From Winogradskyella litoriviva (GTDB lineage Bacteria > Bacteroidota > Bacteroidia > Flavobacteriales > Flavobacteriaceae), in NCBI RefSeq assembly GCF_013249065.1, contig NZ_JABRWQ010000001.1, forward strand, positions 744,001 through 808,000: a stretch of DNA of 64,000 nucleotides. Direction: 5' to 3'. Each line of letters starts with the position of its first letter. Within the stretch, counting starts at the first letter, position 1. Made by a program: the position numbers and the translations under genes. Under the pieces are notes generated by a model, which searched no databases, had not been told where the DNA came from, and saw nothing but the letters and a program-made list of their open reading frames with translations. Below, in pieces: positions 44,661-53,700 of this stretch.

Positions 44661-44690
44661 TTAAAAATCAAAAGTAAAACTTACGAAAAG

Positions 44691-45443
44691 ATGAAAAAGA
44701 AATTAGAATCAGAATTAGTTAGCATAGCACATAGGATTCTAAAGCTGAAAGGTAAAGAAGATGTAGATCAATTACACGCTGAAGTTTCTAAACTTTATGA
44801 AAAGTTGACGGTTTTGAAATTCGCTCAAGAAAATTTTGAAGAAACAATGCCAACTATAGGTCACGACTCTTCGTTTTTTGGCATGTTAGATGCTGCGTTT
44901 AACAATAAAGTTAGTGATAATGTAGAAGTTGAAGACCGAACTTATATTAATGTAGATGAGGTTGAAGATGATGGTATTGTAGAACCTGTAATGACTAAAA
45001 TTAAGGATATGTTTGAGCATATGCCTAAAGAAACAGAACCAAAAGATCCAATATTAGAAAAAGCTTTAGCGCAAGAAGAAGTACCAGCAAAAACTATTGA
45101 GTTTGAAACTATAACCTCTGGTTTTGAAGCGATGCCAGAATTTGAACCTATTGAAGAGGCTAAAAAACGAGAAGCCGAATCCGCAAAAAAATCGTTAAAC
45201 GATAAGCTAAAAGGAAAACGCTTAAATATTGGACTCAATGATAAATTGGCTTTTATTAAGCATTTATTTGAAGGGAAAAATGAAGATTATGATCGTGTAA
45301 TCTCTCAAATAAACACCATGAATTCTTTAGAGGAAACTAAACAACTTATTATAGAAATGGTAAAACCAGATTATAATAATTGGGTTGGTAAAGAAGACTA
45401 CGAATTGCGTTTTATGGAATTGGTTGAAGGACGTTTTAGTTAA
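44691..45443 (+). CDS. Conserved Bacteroidota protein of unknown function
   Basis: The ATG at 44691 gives 250 residues starting MKKKLESELVSIAHRILKLKGKEDVDQLHAEVSKLYEKL. A GTG at 44625 would extend it by 22 residues into the tdk promoter region and is less likely. The N-terminal 50 residues form a coiled coil, the middle is long, acidic and probably disordered (YINVDEVEDDGIVEPVM), and the C-terminal 75 residues form a helical domain (LNDKLAFIKHLFEGKNEDYDRVISQINTM to WVGKEDYELRFMELVEGRF). Similar proteins sit beside tdk in other flavobacteria. There is no signal peptide. The stop codon overlaps that of the convergent DUF11 gene. Confidence 0.8.
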   Translation: MKKKLESELVSIAHRILKLKGKEDVDQLHAEVSKLYEKLTVLKFAQENFEETMPTIGHDSSFFGMLDAAFNNKVSDNVEVEDRTYINVDEVEDDGIVEPVMTKIKDMFEHMPKETEPKDPILEKALAQEEVPAKTIEFETITSGFEAMPEFEPIEEAKKREAESAKKSLNDKLKGKRLNIGLNDKLAFIKHLFEGKNEDYDRVISQINTMNSLEETKQLIIEMVKPDYNNWVGKEDYELRFMELVEGRFS

Positions 45444-48400
45444 TAATTTAAATAAACATAACCCACAAAAGCATCATTAAAACCATTGATTTCTAGTATA
45501 TAGAAATACGTACCAACAGGTAATAAATCTGAGCTTTTTAAAAGTCCCATGTTTGCTTTACCATTCCATGTATTTGTATAATTATTGGCTTCATAAATTT
45601 GTGTACCATAACGGTTATAAATCTTAAGCGTATTATTAGAATAATCTTCAATACAAGGAATTACAAAGTAATCGTTTGAGTTATCATTATTTGGTGAAAT
45701 CCCTTGTGGAATGGTTAAACAATTATTGATGTCTACAGTAGCGTCATCCTCGTTATTATTTAAATCTCTATCTGGCTCATTAGTACTATTTAGAAATGCA
45801 ACATTGGTTAAATCGGTTGAAGAAATTACTCTTGCCGTTAAGATTAAAGTTGCAGATGTATTAGCATCTAGATCTGGGATTGTCCAAATAAGCGCAGCAT
45901 CATTAAAATTACCATAGCTTGTAGTAGCAGATATAAACTCAAAACCTTGTGGTAAGGCATCAATAACTTCTATTAAAGTGGCAGTTGTGGTACCTAAGTT
46001 GGTTGCCGTAATTGTAAAATCTACATTTTGACCATAAAAAGCTTCTGTTGGTTCAACGGTTTTTAAGATTTCAATATCAATATCAGAAGTATCCACTGTA
46101 ACATTAAGTGTAGCGCTAGCTTGAGATGTATTTATATTGTTATTGTTTGTAAAGTTTTCAAAATTATTAAGATAACCTCCAATAGTGTTAGAAGTTACCA
46201 TTACAGAAAACGTGCAACTTTCAACACCATCAGGAAAAACTAAATCTTCAACACCAACAAAATCGTCTCCTACGTTTCCTGCAAAAGTAGCTGCACAACC
46301 ATTAGATTCCACCCAACTTGGTATGCTAGAAAGTATAATGCCAGTTGGTAAATTATCTGTAAATGAAATGTTGCTTTGGGTAGGGTTTGAAGCCACATTA
46401 TAAACTGTAAAAGTTAATTCACTTTGTCCACCTTCGATAATAGTATCTGGTGTAAATGTTTTTTGTAAAACTGGTGCAATAACTTGTACACTGTTAATAG
46501 AAATATTAGACTCTGGCGTTAGCTCTTGGTTGTTTGTAGCATCTGGTATGGCTTCAGCAATATTATTATAAGCACCTCCAAAACTTGGAGCAGAAACCGG
46601 GATACTAATTCTAACTGTAGAGCCAGCTTCCATGGTTGGTATTGTTCCTGTTATAAAATTGCCAACCGTACTAAAACTAGTCATACAAGTTGCGTTGCCA
46701 GATGTGACTGTACATGTTGGGTCTCCAAGGATTGTAAAAACAGGATTTACAGTGTCTTCAAAAAGAACATCTACAGCATCAGAACTTGTGGTACTGTTAC
46801 TAATATCAACAATCCAATTAAATGTTTGGTTGATATCTACTTGGGTAAATTCAGGATAGGTTTGTACTATTAAATCTAAACAAGGTGCAAAATAAGTGTT
46901 AACGGAAGCAGAATTGTTTCCAGGATTACTATCCACTAAATCACTAACATAATCAACTTTAACAATGTTGGTACCAATTATTGCGTTAAAAGAACATTCT
47001 GGCAACCAATCTATAGTGACACTAAAAGTTACGGAACTGTTAGCAGGCAATACCCAATTATCTTCTGCTGTAATTTCCCAAAAAGTGTCAAAATAACCAT
47101 CTTCTGTAATGCCATCTAGAGTCACACCAATGTTTGAATTATTTATAGTAAAACAAGATGCTGTTCCGGTTGTTTCAACACATTCTAAGTTGGTTAAAGT
47201 TGCTAAAAGTTGTGGGTCGTCATTAGTGAGAATTGGCATATAATCTTGTAACTCAATAATACTATCTTCTTCACTAATATTACTAACGGTAATTTCATAG
47301 GTAATTAATCCCCAAGCAGCCGTATTTGCGCTTGAGCTTCCGGCAGGTAATTCAGGGTATACTTGCGTCTTAGTGACTATTAAATCATGAGATTCTTCTC
47401 CTCCACAAGGAACAGTTGGTATTGGGAGTTCAACAAAATTAGAAAAGTAATTATTATCAATGTTGCTATCTAATAATTGGGTATTTAAAATATTGGTAGC
47501 GCTTCTTACATTTACCATAATTGGTGAATCTCCACAAGGTTCAGAAAATTGAACTATGGTTTCTATGGTAATTGTTGTGTTTGGTTGTAAGACAAAATCG
47601 TTACTTGTCCAAAGTTGACCATTATCAGATAAAGTGAAGTCATTACAATTTACTGGGCCAGTAGTGTTTAAGCAATTTATAGATATAATCTCCCAATTTA
47701 CAGTTGTTGAGAGGTTTTGAAAAAAGAAGCGCATAGGAGTTTCTACAGAACCACTATTGCAAACCGTAGTTTCAAAAGTAATGTCTTGGTTATATTCTAA
47801 ATCTACCGTAGTATCTGGGTTAGTTTGTACAGTTTCAATACATATATCAGTTTGTTCGCAAACTTCTGCCAATAACAAATTTGTGGTTACACTATTAGAG
47901 TTTATTGAAGTAATATTTGCTGTATTCAATTCTATATTAATAATGCTATTTACATCAATTGGTAATGGATTTGTTGAGCAAGAAAAGTTAGTGTATCTAT
48001 AAACCAATTGAAAAGTAATACTTCCTCCAGAAGTAATTACATTATCGTCATCACTAATAAACATAGAACTGGTAGAGGTGATAGTGTCCGAGATACCATT
48101 AAAATCAGTTAAATCTGGGCATACAGTTCCATTGGTTGTTTCAATACATTCAATCGAAATAAATTCAGCAAAAGGTTGACCGTTTGCATTAGGAGAACTT
48201 AAACTTAATTTGCCTTTTATAGATGAAACCGGAAAATCAATAACACTATTATTTGTGATGGTAAATTGATACGTTACCAAATCTCCCCAAGCACTAATTG
48301 CAGTGCCTTCTACAGGATTAATTTGAGTGTGCGTTATTGAGAAATCGACAACAACATCTAACACATCAATAGATATAATGGCTTGATTATTACTAGTATT

Positions 48401-48832
48401 TGTATCTTGTGTATTTGTTGGTGGATTTACTGTTCCGTTTGCGGTAATACCTCCTAAATTTGTTGGTGCTGTAACTAAAACTAACAACTCTACGCTAGAG
48501 TTATTAGGCATGGAAGCAATAGAAGCGGTTAAAACATTACTTATAACGTCTATATTTGAGAAGTCAGATGCACCTGCATTACTATTTTGCGAATTATAGG
48601 AAAGGATGGTAATATCTGCATCAAAATTTACTGAAATGCTAGCATTATCAACAGCGTTTCCAGAATTTAAAACGGTAACTACATATTGAAAATCTTCATA
48701 AATATCAACTTGAGAAATTGCAGTACCAGTTAAATCTTGGGCTTCAATAGCAATAGACAAATCTGTAGTTTGACTATGTAATTGTAATCCTAAAAGAAAT
48801 AAAACCAATAAGCAGAATGGTTTTCCAATCAT
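45440..48832 (-). CDS. DUF11-repeat surface protein with type B T9SS (gliding motility-associated) C-terminal domain
   Basis: The protein has 1130 residues and a signal peptide ending QLHSQ. It is built from tandem DUF11-type beta-sandwich repeats (DFSITHTQINPVEG, LIVTKTQVYPE, LIVQTYPEFTQVDINQTFNWIVDISN, VLQKTFTPDTIIEGGQSELTFTV, DIEILKTVEPTEAFYGQNVDFTITATNLG). The C-terminal 85 residues are a gliding-motility-associated sorting domain (TIPQGISPNNDNSNDYFVIP to LPVGTYFYILEIN, GYVYLNY). It is exported by type IX secretion and probably acts as an adhesin or surface stalk. Several repeats hold paired Cys residues. It is a single gene. Confidence 0.92.
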   Translation of the reverse strand: MIGKPFCLLVLFLLGLQLHSQTTDLSIAIEAQDLTGTAISQVDIYEDFQYVVTVLNSGNAVDNASISVNFDADITILSYNSQNSNAGASDFSNIDVISNVLTASIASMPNNSSVELLVLVTAPTNLGGITANGTVNPPTNTQDTNTSNNQAIISIDVLDVVVDFSITHTQINPVEGTAISAWGDLVTYQFTITNNSVIDFPVSSIKGKLSLSSPNANGQPFAEFISIECIETTNGTVCPDLTDFNGISDTITSTSSMFISDDDNVITSGGSITFQLVYRYTNFSCSTNPLPIDVNSIINIELNTANITSINSNSVTTNLLLAEVCEQTDICIETVQTNPDTTVDLEYNQDITFETTVCNSGSVETPMRFFFQNLSTTVNWEIISINCLNTTGPVNCNDFTLSDNGQLWTSNDFVLQPNTTITIETIVQFSEPCGDSPIMVNVRSATNILNTQLLDSNIDNNYFSNFVELPIPTVPCGGEESHDLIVTKTQVYPELPAGSSSANTAAWGLITYEITVSNISEEDSIIELQDYMPILTNDDPQLLATLTNLECVETTGTASCFTINNSNIGVTLDGITEDGYFDTFWEITAEDNWVLPANSSVTFSVTIDWLPECSFNAIIGTNIVKVDYVSDLVDSNPGNNSASVNTYFAPCLDLIVQTYPEFTQVDINQTFNWIVDISNSTTSSDAVDVLFEDTVNPVFTILGDPTCTVTSGNATCMTSFSTVGNFITGTIPTMEAGSTVRISIPVSAPSFGGAYNNIAEAIPDATNNQELTPESNISINSVQVIAPVLQKTFTPDTIIEGGQSELTFTVYNVASNPTQSNISFTDNLPTGIILSSIPSWVESNGCAATFAGNVGDDFVGVEDLVFPDGVESCTFSVMVTSNTIGGYLNNFENFTNNNNINTSQASATLNVTVDTSDIDIEILKTVEPTEAFYGQNVDFTITATNLGTTTATLIEVIDALPQGFEFISATTSYGNFNDAALIWTIPDLDANTSATLILTARVISSTDLTNVAFLNSTNEPDRDLNNNEDDATVDINNCLTIPQGISPNNDNSNDYFVIPCIEDYSNNTLKIYNRYGTQIYEANNYTNTWNGKANMGLLKSSDLLPVGTYFYILEINGFNDAFVGYVYLNY

Positions 48833-48947
48833 AAAATAATAGTTTTGATTAATGCAATAATCTCAAGTATAGAACAAGTAAGTTAATAATTTTCCTACTT
48901 AATTCTCTAACTTATTATAAAGATGCTAAATATCCCAAATGGTTGCG

Positions 48948-48976
48948 TTGATATATTTAGAAACATTGTAAATTTG
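48948..48976 (+). promoter_or_regulatory. Consensus Bacteroidota promoter for rsmI
   Basis: TTG at 48948-48950, an 18-base spacer and TAAATTTG at 48969-48976 match the TTG / TAnnTTTG consensus exactly. The ATG of rsmI lies at 48994, giving a leader of about 12 bases. Confidence 0.65.
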
Positions 48977-48993
48977 AAAAGAAACTGCATACA

Positions 48994-49668
48994 ATGAGTA
49001 AACTTTACCTGGTTCCAACACCAATAGGAAACTTAAAAGACATGACTTTTAGAGGAGTCGAAGTGCTAAAGGAAGCTGATTTAATTTTGGCTGAAGACAC
49101 TAGAACTTCTGGAAAACTTTTAAAGCATTTTGAAATCACTACGCAAATGCAAAGCCATCATATGCATAACGAGCATAAAACGGTGAATCATTTAATTGAA
49201 AAACTAAAAGCCGGATTAACAATTGCCGTAATCAGTGATGCTGGTACACCAGCCATTTCAGACCCAGGATTTTTATTGGTAAGAGCATGTGTAGAAAACA
49301 ATATTGAAGTCGATTGTTTACCAGGAGCAACAGCCTTTGTACCAGCTTTGGTAAATAGTGGTTTGCCAAATGATAAGTTTGTTTTTGAAGGATTTCTTCC
49401 TGTTAAAAAAGGGCGTCAAACTCGATTTTTATTGCTGTCAGAAGAAACTAGAACCATGATTTTTTATGAAAGTCCACACAAATTAGTAAAAACACTTGGT
49501 CATTTCTGCGAATATTTTGGAGAAGACAGACCAGTTTCAGTTTCGCGTGAAATCACTAAACTCTACGAAGAAACCATAAGAGGAACAGCAAAAGAAGTTT
49601 TAGAACATTATACCAACAAACCACCAAAAGGCGAAATTGTTATTATTGTTGGCGGAAAAAGTAAATAA
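48994..49668 (+). CDS. rsmI: 16S rRNA (cytidine(1402)-2'-O)-methyltransferase
   Basis: The protein has 224 residues and is a tetrapyrrole-methylase-fold enzyme: KLYLVPTPIGNLKDMTFRGVEVL, LAEDTRTSGKLL, VISDAGTPAISDPGF, DCLPGATAFVPALVNSGLP and the end PPKGEIVIIVGG. It 2'-O-methylates C1402 of 16S rRNA with S-adenosylmethionine. It is shorter than the E. coli protein, as is usual in this phylum. It lies one base before the HopJ-like gene, so the two are co-transcribed. Confidence 0.96.
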   Translation: MSKLYLVPTPIGNLKDMTFRGVEVLKEADLILAEDTRTSGKLLKHFEITTQMQSHHMHNEHKTVNHLIEKLKAGLTIAVISDAGTPAISDPGFLLVRACVENNIEVDCLPGATAFVPALVNSGLPNDKFVFEGFLPVKKGRQTRFLLLSEETRTMIFYESPHKLVKTLGHFCEYFGEDRPVSVSREITKLYEETIRGTAKEVLEHYTNKPPKGEIVIIVGGKSK

Positions 49669-49669
49669 G

Positions 49670-50014
49670 ATGACTAAAATCGAATTTAAAAATAAATTGA
49701 AGTCGAATCCAGAAGCGATTAAATTTTCTGAAACGATGGCCATAATCGAGAGCTATTACAAGTTTACGCCAACGGCTTTTACAAATGGAACTCTAGAAAA
49801 TGCAGAAGGACAAAATTCAGGATCTTGTAAATTGTTTGCCTTTGCTATAGAACAAAAACTAACAAAAGAGGAAACTTTAGCATGTTTTGGTGAACATTAT
49901 TTCGAGGATGTTTTAATTAACCCAAAAGGCATTGGTCACCAAAACATAAGAAACTTTATGTATACTGGTTTTGAAGGATTAGACTTTAAAGCCTTTCCGT
50001 TAAAAAAGAAGTAA
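49670..50014 (+). CDS. HopJ family protein
   Basis: The start ATG 49670, one base after the rsmI stop, gives 114 residues (MTKIEFKNKLKSNPEAIKF). A longer version from 49637 would overlap rsmI. The motifs FSETMAIIESYYKFTPTAFTNG, NAEGQNSGSCKLFAFAIEQKL, GEHYFEDVLINPKG and HQNIRNFMYTGFEGLDF match the HopJ family. The name comes from a supposed type III effector of Pseudomonas, but the family is widespread in bacteria without type III secretion and its role is unknown. Confidence 0.85.
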   Translation: MTKIEFKNKLKSNPEAIKFSETMAIIESYYKFTPTAFTNGTLENAEGQNSGSCKLFAFAIEQKLTKEETLACFGEHYFEDVLINPKGIGHQNIRNFMYTGFEGLDFKAFPLKKK

Positions 50015-50044
50015 CTTGTAGTGTTCTGAATTTATTTACTGTAA

Positions 50045-50090
50045 CGTCAGTTCGAGTGTCAAGCTTTTTTGCTTGACGTATCGAGAACCA
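50045..50090. repeat. Dispersed intergenic hairpin, GTTCGAG...TCGAGAAC type
   Basis: GTCAAGC (50058-50064) and GCTTGAC (50071-50077) form a stem around a T6 loop, set inside CAGTTCGAG on the left and TCGAGAAC on the right. This layout resembles short intergenic repeats found many times in flavobacterial genomes. It lies between the HopJ-like and UDG-like genes. Confidence 0.55.
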
Positions 50091-50097
50091 AATTAAT

Positions 50098-50670
50098 ATG
50101 GAAGAATTACTTCGCAATATAAGCCAATGTACTACTTGCAAAGCTCACCTTCCGTTAGGTCCAAGACCAGTTGCTAAAGCGCATATTAATTCTAAAATTG
50201 TAATTATTGGTCAGGCACCAGGAACAAAAGTCCACGATTCTGGTATTCCTTGGGACGACCAAAGCGGAAAGAAATTAAGACAATGGCTTAATGTCACAGA
50301 TGAGCAGTTTTACAATACCGAAAATTTTGCCATTATACCTATGGGATTTTGTTATCCAGGAAAAGGACAAACAGGCGATTTACCTCCCAGACCAGAATGT
50401 GCACCACAATGGCATGATGCATTATTTGATAAAATGCCAAATGTGGAGTTGGTAATTTTAATTGGCGCTTACGCTCAGAAATACTATTTAAAAGATAAAG
50501 CGAAACGCACATTAACAGAAACGGTTGGAGATTACAAGGAATATTTACCAAAGTATTTTCCGATTCCGCATCCATCACCAACCAATCGATTTTGGAGGAG
50601 TAAGAATCCTTGGTTTGAGGAATTAGTAGTGCCTATTCTTCAGAAGAAGATAAAAAGCATATTGAAATAA
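50098..50670 (+). CDS. Uracil-DNA glycosylase family protein
   Basis: The protein has 190 residues. It starts with a CTTCKAHLPLGPRP segment, has the active-site-type motif IIGQAPGTKVHDSGIPWDDQSG, then FAIIPMGFCYPGKGQTGDLPPRPEC, VILIGAYAQKYYL and the intercalation-type motif FPIPHPSPTNRFW. These match the uracil-DNA glycosylase superfamily, in a branch common in bacteria that differs from classic Ung. The two N-terminal Cys (C12, C15) recall the FeS-cluster families, but the later Cys pair is not obvious. It may act on uracil or another deaminated base. Confidence 0.85.
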   Translation: MEELLRNISQCTTCKAHLPLGPRPVAKAHINSKIVIIGQAPGTKVHDSGIPWDDQSGKKLRQWLNVTDEQFYNTENFAIIPMGFCYPGKGQTGDLPPRPECAPQWHDALFDKMPNVELVILIGAYAQKYYLKDKAKRTLTETVGDYKEYLPKYFPIPHPSPTNRFWRSKNPWFEELVVPILQKKIKSILK

Positions 50671-50684
50671 TTAAAATTTTAATC

Positions 50685-50716
50685 TAAAAAAAACCTCACC
50701 ATTTCTGGCAAGGTTT
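50685..50716 (-). terminator. Intrinsic terminator after the A2M-plug gene
   Basis: On the minus strand a 10-bp stem (AACCTTGCCA with TGGTGAGGTT, two G-T pairs) closes on a GAAA loop and is followed by a T run. It lies about 80 bases after the stop codon at 50797. Confidence 0.85.
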
Positions 50717-50765
50717 CAATCTAATTTATCTAAAAGCGGAGCGCTCTAAAAGTCTAACAATATAG

Positions 50766-50785
50766 ATTCCTGAATTCGCAGGAAT
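50766..50785. repeat. Short hairpin ATTCCTG...CAGGAAT (dispersed repeat type)
   Basis: ATTCCTG and CAGGAAT form a perfect 7-bp stem around AATTCG, followed by GAC. AGATTCCTG...CAGGAATGAC is a familiar intergenic repeat in flavobacterial genomes. It lies in the convergent gap just downstream of the A2M-plug gene. Confidence 0.5.
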
Positions 50786-50796
50786 GACAAAACCAT

Positions 50797-53700
50797 TTAT
50801 TCAGCAATCTCAAGCACAGTCCCAGAAATCCAAGTTTTGTCTTCATCACCATAATAAAGATAAACAGTACTTGCAGGTGCTTGGTAATTTCCAGCGATAT
50901 CTGCTTTTAAGTCGAGTCTAATCTCTTTGGTTTCTGAAGCTCTAAATTCTCGCCAATAAAAGACTAAATAGTTATCGAAAATTTCATAATAGGCTACTTT
51001 ATTTTCTTCTAGAGTCTTTTTAAGTTGCCATGGTTGTGCTGTGGTGCCTGATGGTAGACCTATAATCGCTGTCGACATGGCAAGTGGTTCTTTTTTTGTA
51101 TTGGTAACAGCGATATTAAAACTTACATTATCACCAACAGCATAAGCTTTATCTAAAATAGTTGTTTCTAATTCTAAAGGACAAATCTCAGAACTATTAG
51201 GTAAAGTACTATCCCATTTTACATTTAAAGAATATGGGAATTCTGCTTTTGGGTTATTGAATTTAACCGTTACGTTTTGTTTTCCACTTGTTAAGTAAGA
51301 TTCAAAATCACGAATCGCAATTTTACCATCATTAGTGATTTCTAATTTTCTAGTTAATGATTTCCCATTCACAATTAACGTGATGTTATCATTCTCACTT
51401 ATCATTTTTTGTTTCTGCTTTTTTGTGTAATTAATAAGTGCTTTTAAAGCCATTGCAGTGGCTTGGGTAGAACCAAATCTGTTGTGTTTTCTTTGTTTTA
51501 CCAAATAATCGATGCCTTCCGCAATTAAAGTTTCATTTGGAGTGGTTTCATCCATTAAAGCTAATAAAGTCAATGCTGTGGTTTCTATGTTTTTTGATTC
51601 TCCATAAGAACGTGTAATCGTATTTTCTACAGGAAGTTTTTTTAATCCATATTCAGCGATATTACTCTTAATTTTTTCAATAAGAACTTTGGCCTTTTCT
51701 ATCTGATTTAGGTTAAAACTGGTCATAGTTAGCAATGCCATTTTATAGGTGTCGTTACTTTGAATGGCATCGTTGTAAGCTGTGTTATATTCCAGTGAAA
51801 TATCGGCATCAATTTTAGCTTCACTTAATGCATAAACAATATAAGCATTTGCAACATCTGATGGCGAACTCGCAAAACTATCGTAACCTTTTTTACTCTT
51901 TTTAAAGCCACCTTTTCCGTCTTTTCTGCTTAGTAACCAATCGACCGTTCTCTCAATCATTTTATCATCTACGCCTTCATACAATTCTTTCATTTCAGTA
52001 AATTCTAAAATACCATAAGCGGTTAAAGTTTCGTGAGGAGGTGTGTGTCCAAACCATTCAAATCCACCTTGAGAGGTTTCAAAACTGATTAGTCTTTTGT
52101 ATCCTTTTTTAATAAAATCTAAGGCTTTAGCTTCAATCTCAGGATTACTTTTTCCGGCTTCTTTCAAATATTTTAAAACCATAATATTTGGATAAGTTGA
52201 TGATGAAGTTTGCTCAAAACAGCCATAAGGTTGGCGAATTAAAGATTCTATACCATTCATAACATCACCAACAACATCCGTATAAATATTAAACTCTGTT
52301 GAAATAGAATTCTTTACAGCATGGTTAATGTCAAACTCAAAACTTTCAGATTTTGAACCAGAAATAGATAATTCCGTTGGGAAGTAAGGACTTAAAATTG
52401 TGGCTTGTTTTTTCACAATATCCTTATAGTTTTCAGATGTTGCACGTATTGTAATTTCTACCTCTTCGCCTTTTTCTATTGGTGTTACTTTTATGTTTTT
52501 GGTGATGGCACTTTTACTTTCAACTTTAATATTCTCATCAAAAGATTCTGCTAATTTTAAGTGTTTTGGAAGCTGAATTTTTAGATTTGTTTGAATTGAT
52601 TTATCAGTATCATTTGAAATTGTTACTGGTAGCGAAATGGTATCGTTTAGCACCATATAATTGGGTGCTTTAAAATCTACATTCAACAATTTTTTAGTGG
52701 CATATAACTGATCTTTTTTGCCAATAAGTCCATTAAATCCAATCCCTTCAGCCATAATTTTAAAAGAAGTTATAGCATCCGAATTATAAAACTCAAGTTC
52801 TGCAATACCTTCACTATTGGTTTGTACAACAGGATTCCAATATATGGTTTGTCTAAAATCGGTACGTTCTTCAGGTAGACTCTCACCTTCATATTTTGGC
52901 ATATAAAACGTATTTGGCGTATTGGTATAAACAGGACTATTGTTATAAAATTGATGGATAGCGTAGTTGTTGAATTTAGCATTATTCAGTTTCTTTTTGT
53001 TACCATAACTTCTAAAATCTCGTCCACTTTTTGTGTTAATAAGTATCACACCATTTGCACCACGACTGCCATAAATGGATTGTGCAGCCGCATCTTTTAA
53101 AACAGTAACACTAGAGACTTGTTGTGGATCCACATCACTTAAAGCAGATTGTTCGTAAGGCACACCATCTACCACAATTAAAGGCTCAACGTTTCCAGAT
53201 ACCGAACCAAATCCTCTTATTCTAATGGTTGTTGGGCTTCCTGGTTGTCCATTTGCATTAACAATATTTACACCTGCAACGCGTCCTTCTAAAACATTTA
53301 AAATTGAGTTCTCATTAGTAGAAATATCTTCTGCTCTAACCTGAACAACAGAACCTGTAAGTGATTGTTTTTTCATAGTGCGATAACCAACAACAACGAC
53401 TTCATCTAGGTTACTACTATCTTCTTCCAAATTGATTGCCACGACTGCTTTTTCTTTAATAGGTTGTTTTAAAAGTCTTTCGTTTTTTGAAAATTCCTTA
53501 AAGCCATCCTTATTTTCTACAGCGTTGTTTTGAGTCTGATTGTTATAATTTCCCTTTTTAAATTCAGTTTTTTCAATGGTTAAGTTTTCACCATTATCTT
53601 TATAAGCCATTAATGTAAGATGAATGTTTTTATCATATTTGAATAAAAACGAACCATCTTCAGCCGTATCAAAAACTAAAACCTTGGTACCAAAACTATC

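Noticed and set aside
49670..50014. Type III secretion effector suggested by the HopJ name
   Set aside because: There are no type III secretion genes, and the family is common in bacteria that lack the system. The gene is co-transcribed with the housekeeping gene rsmI.
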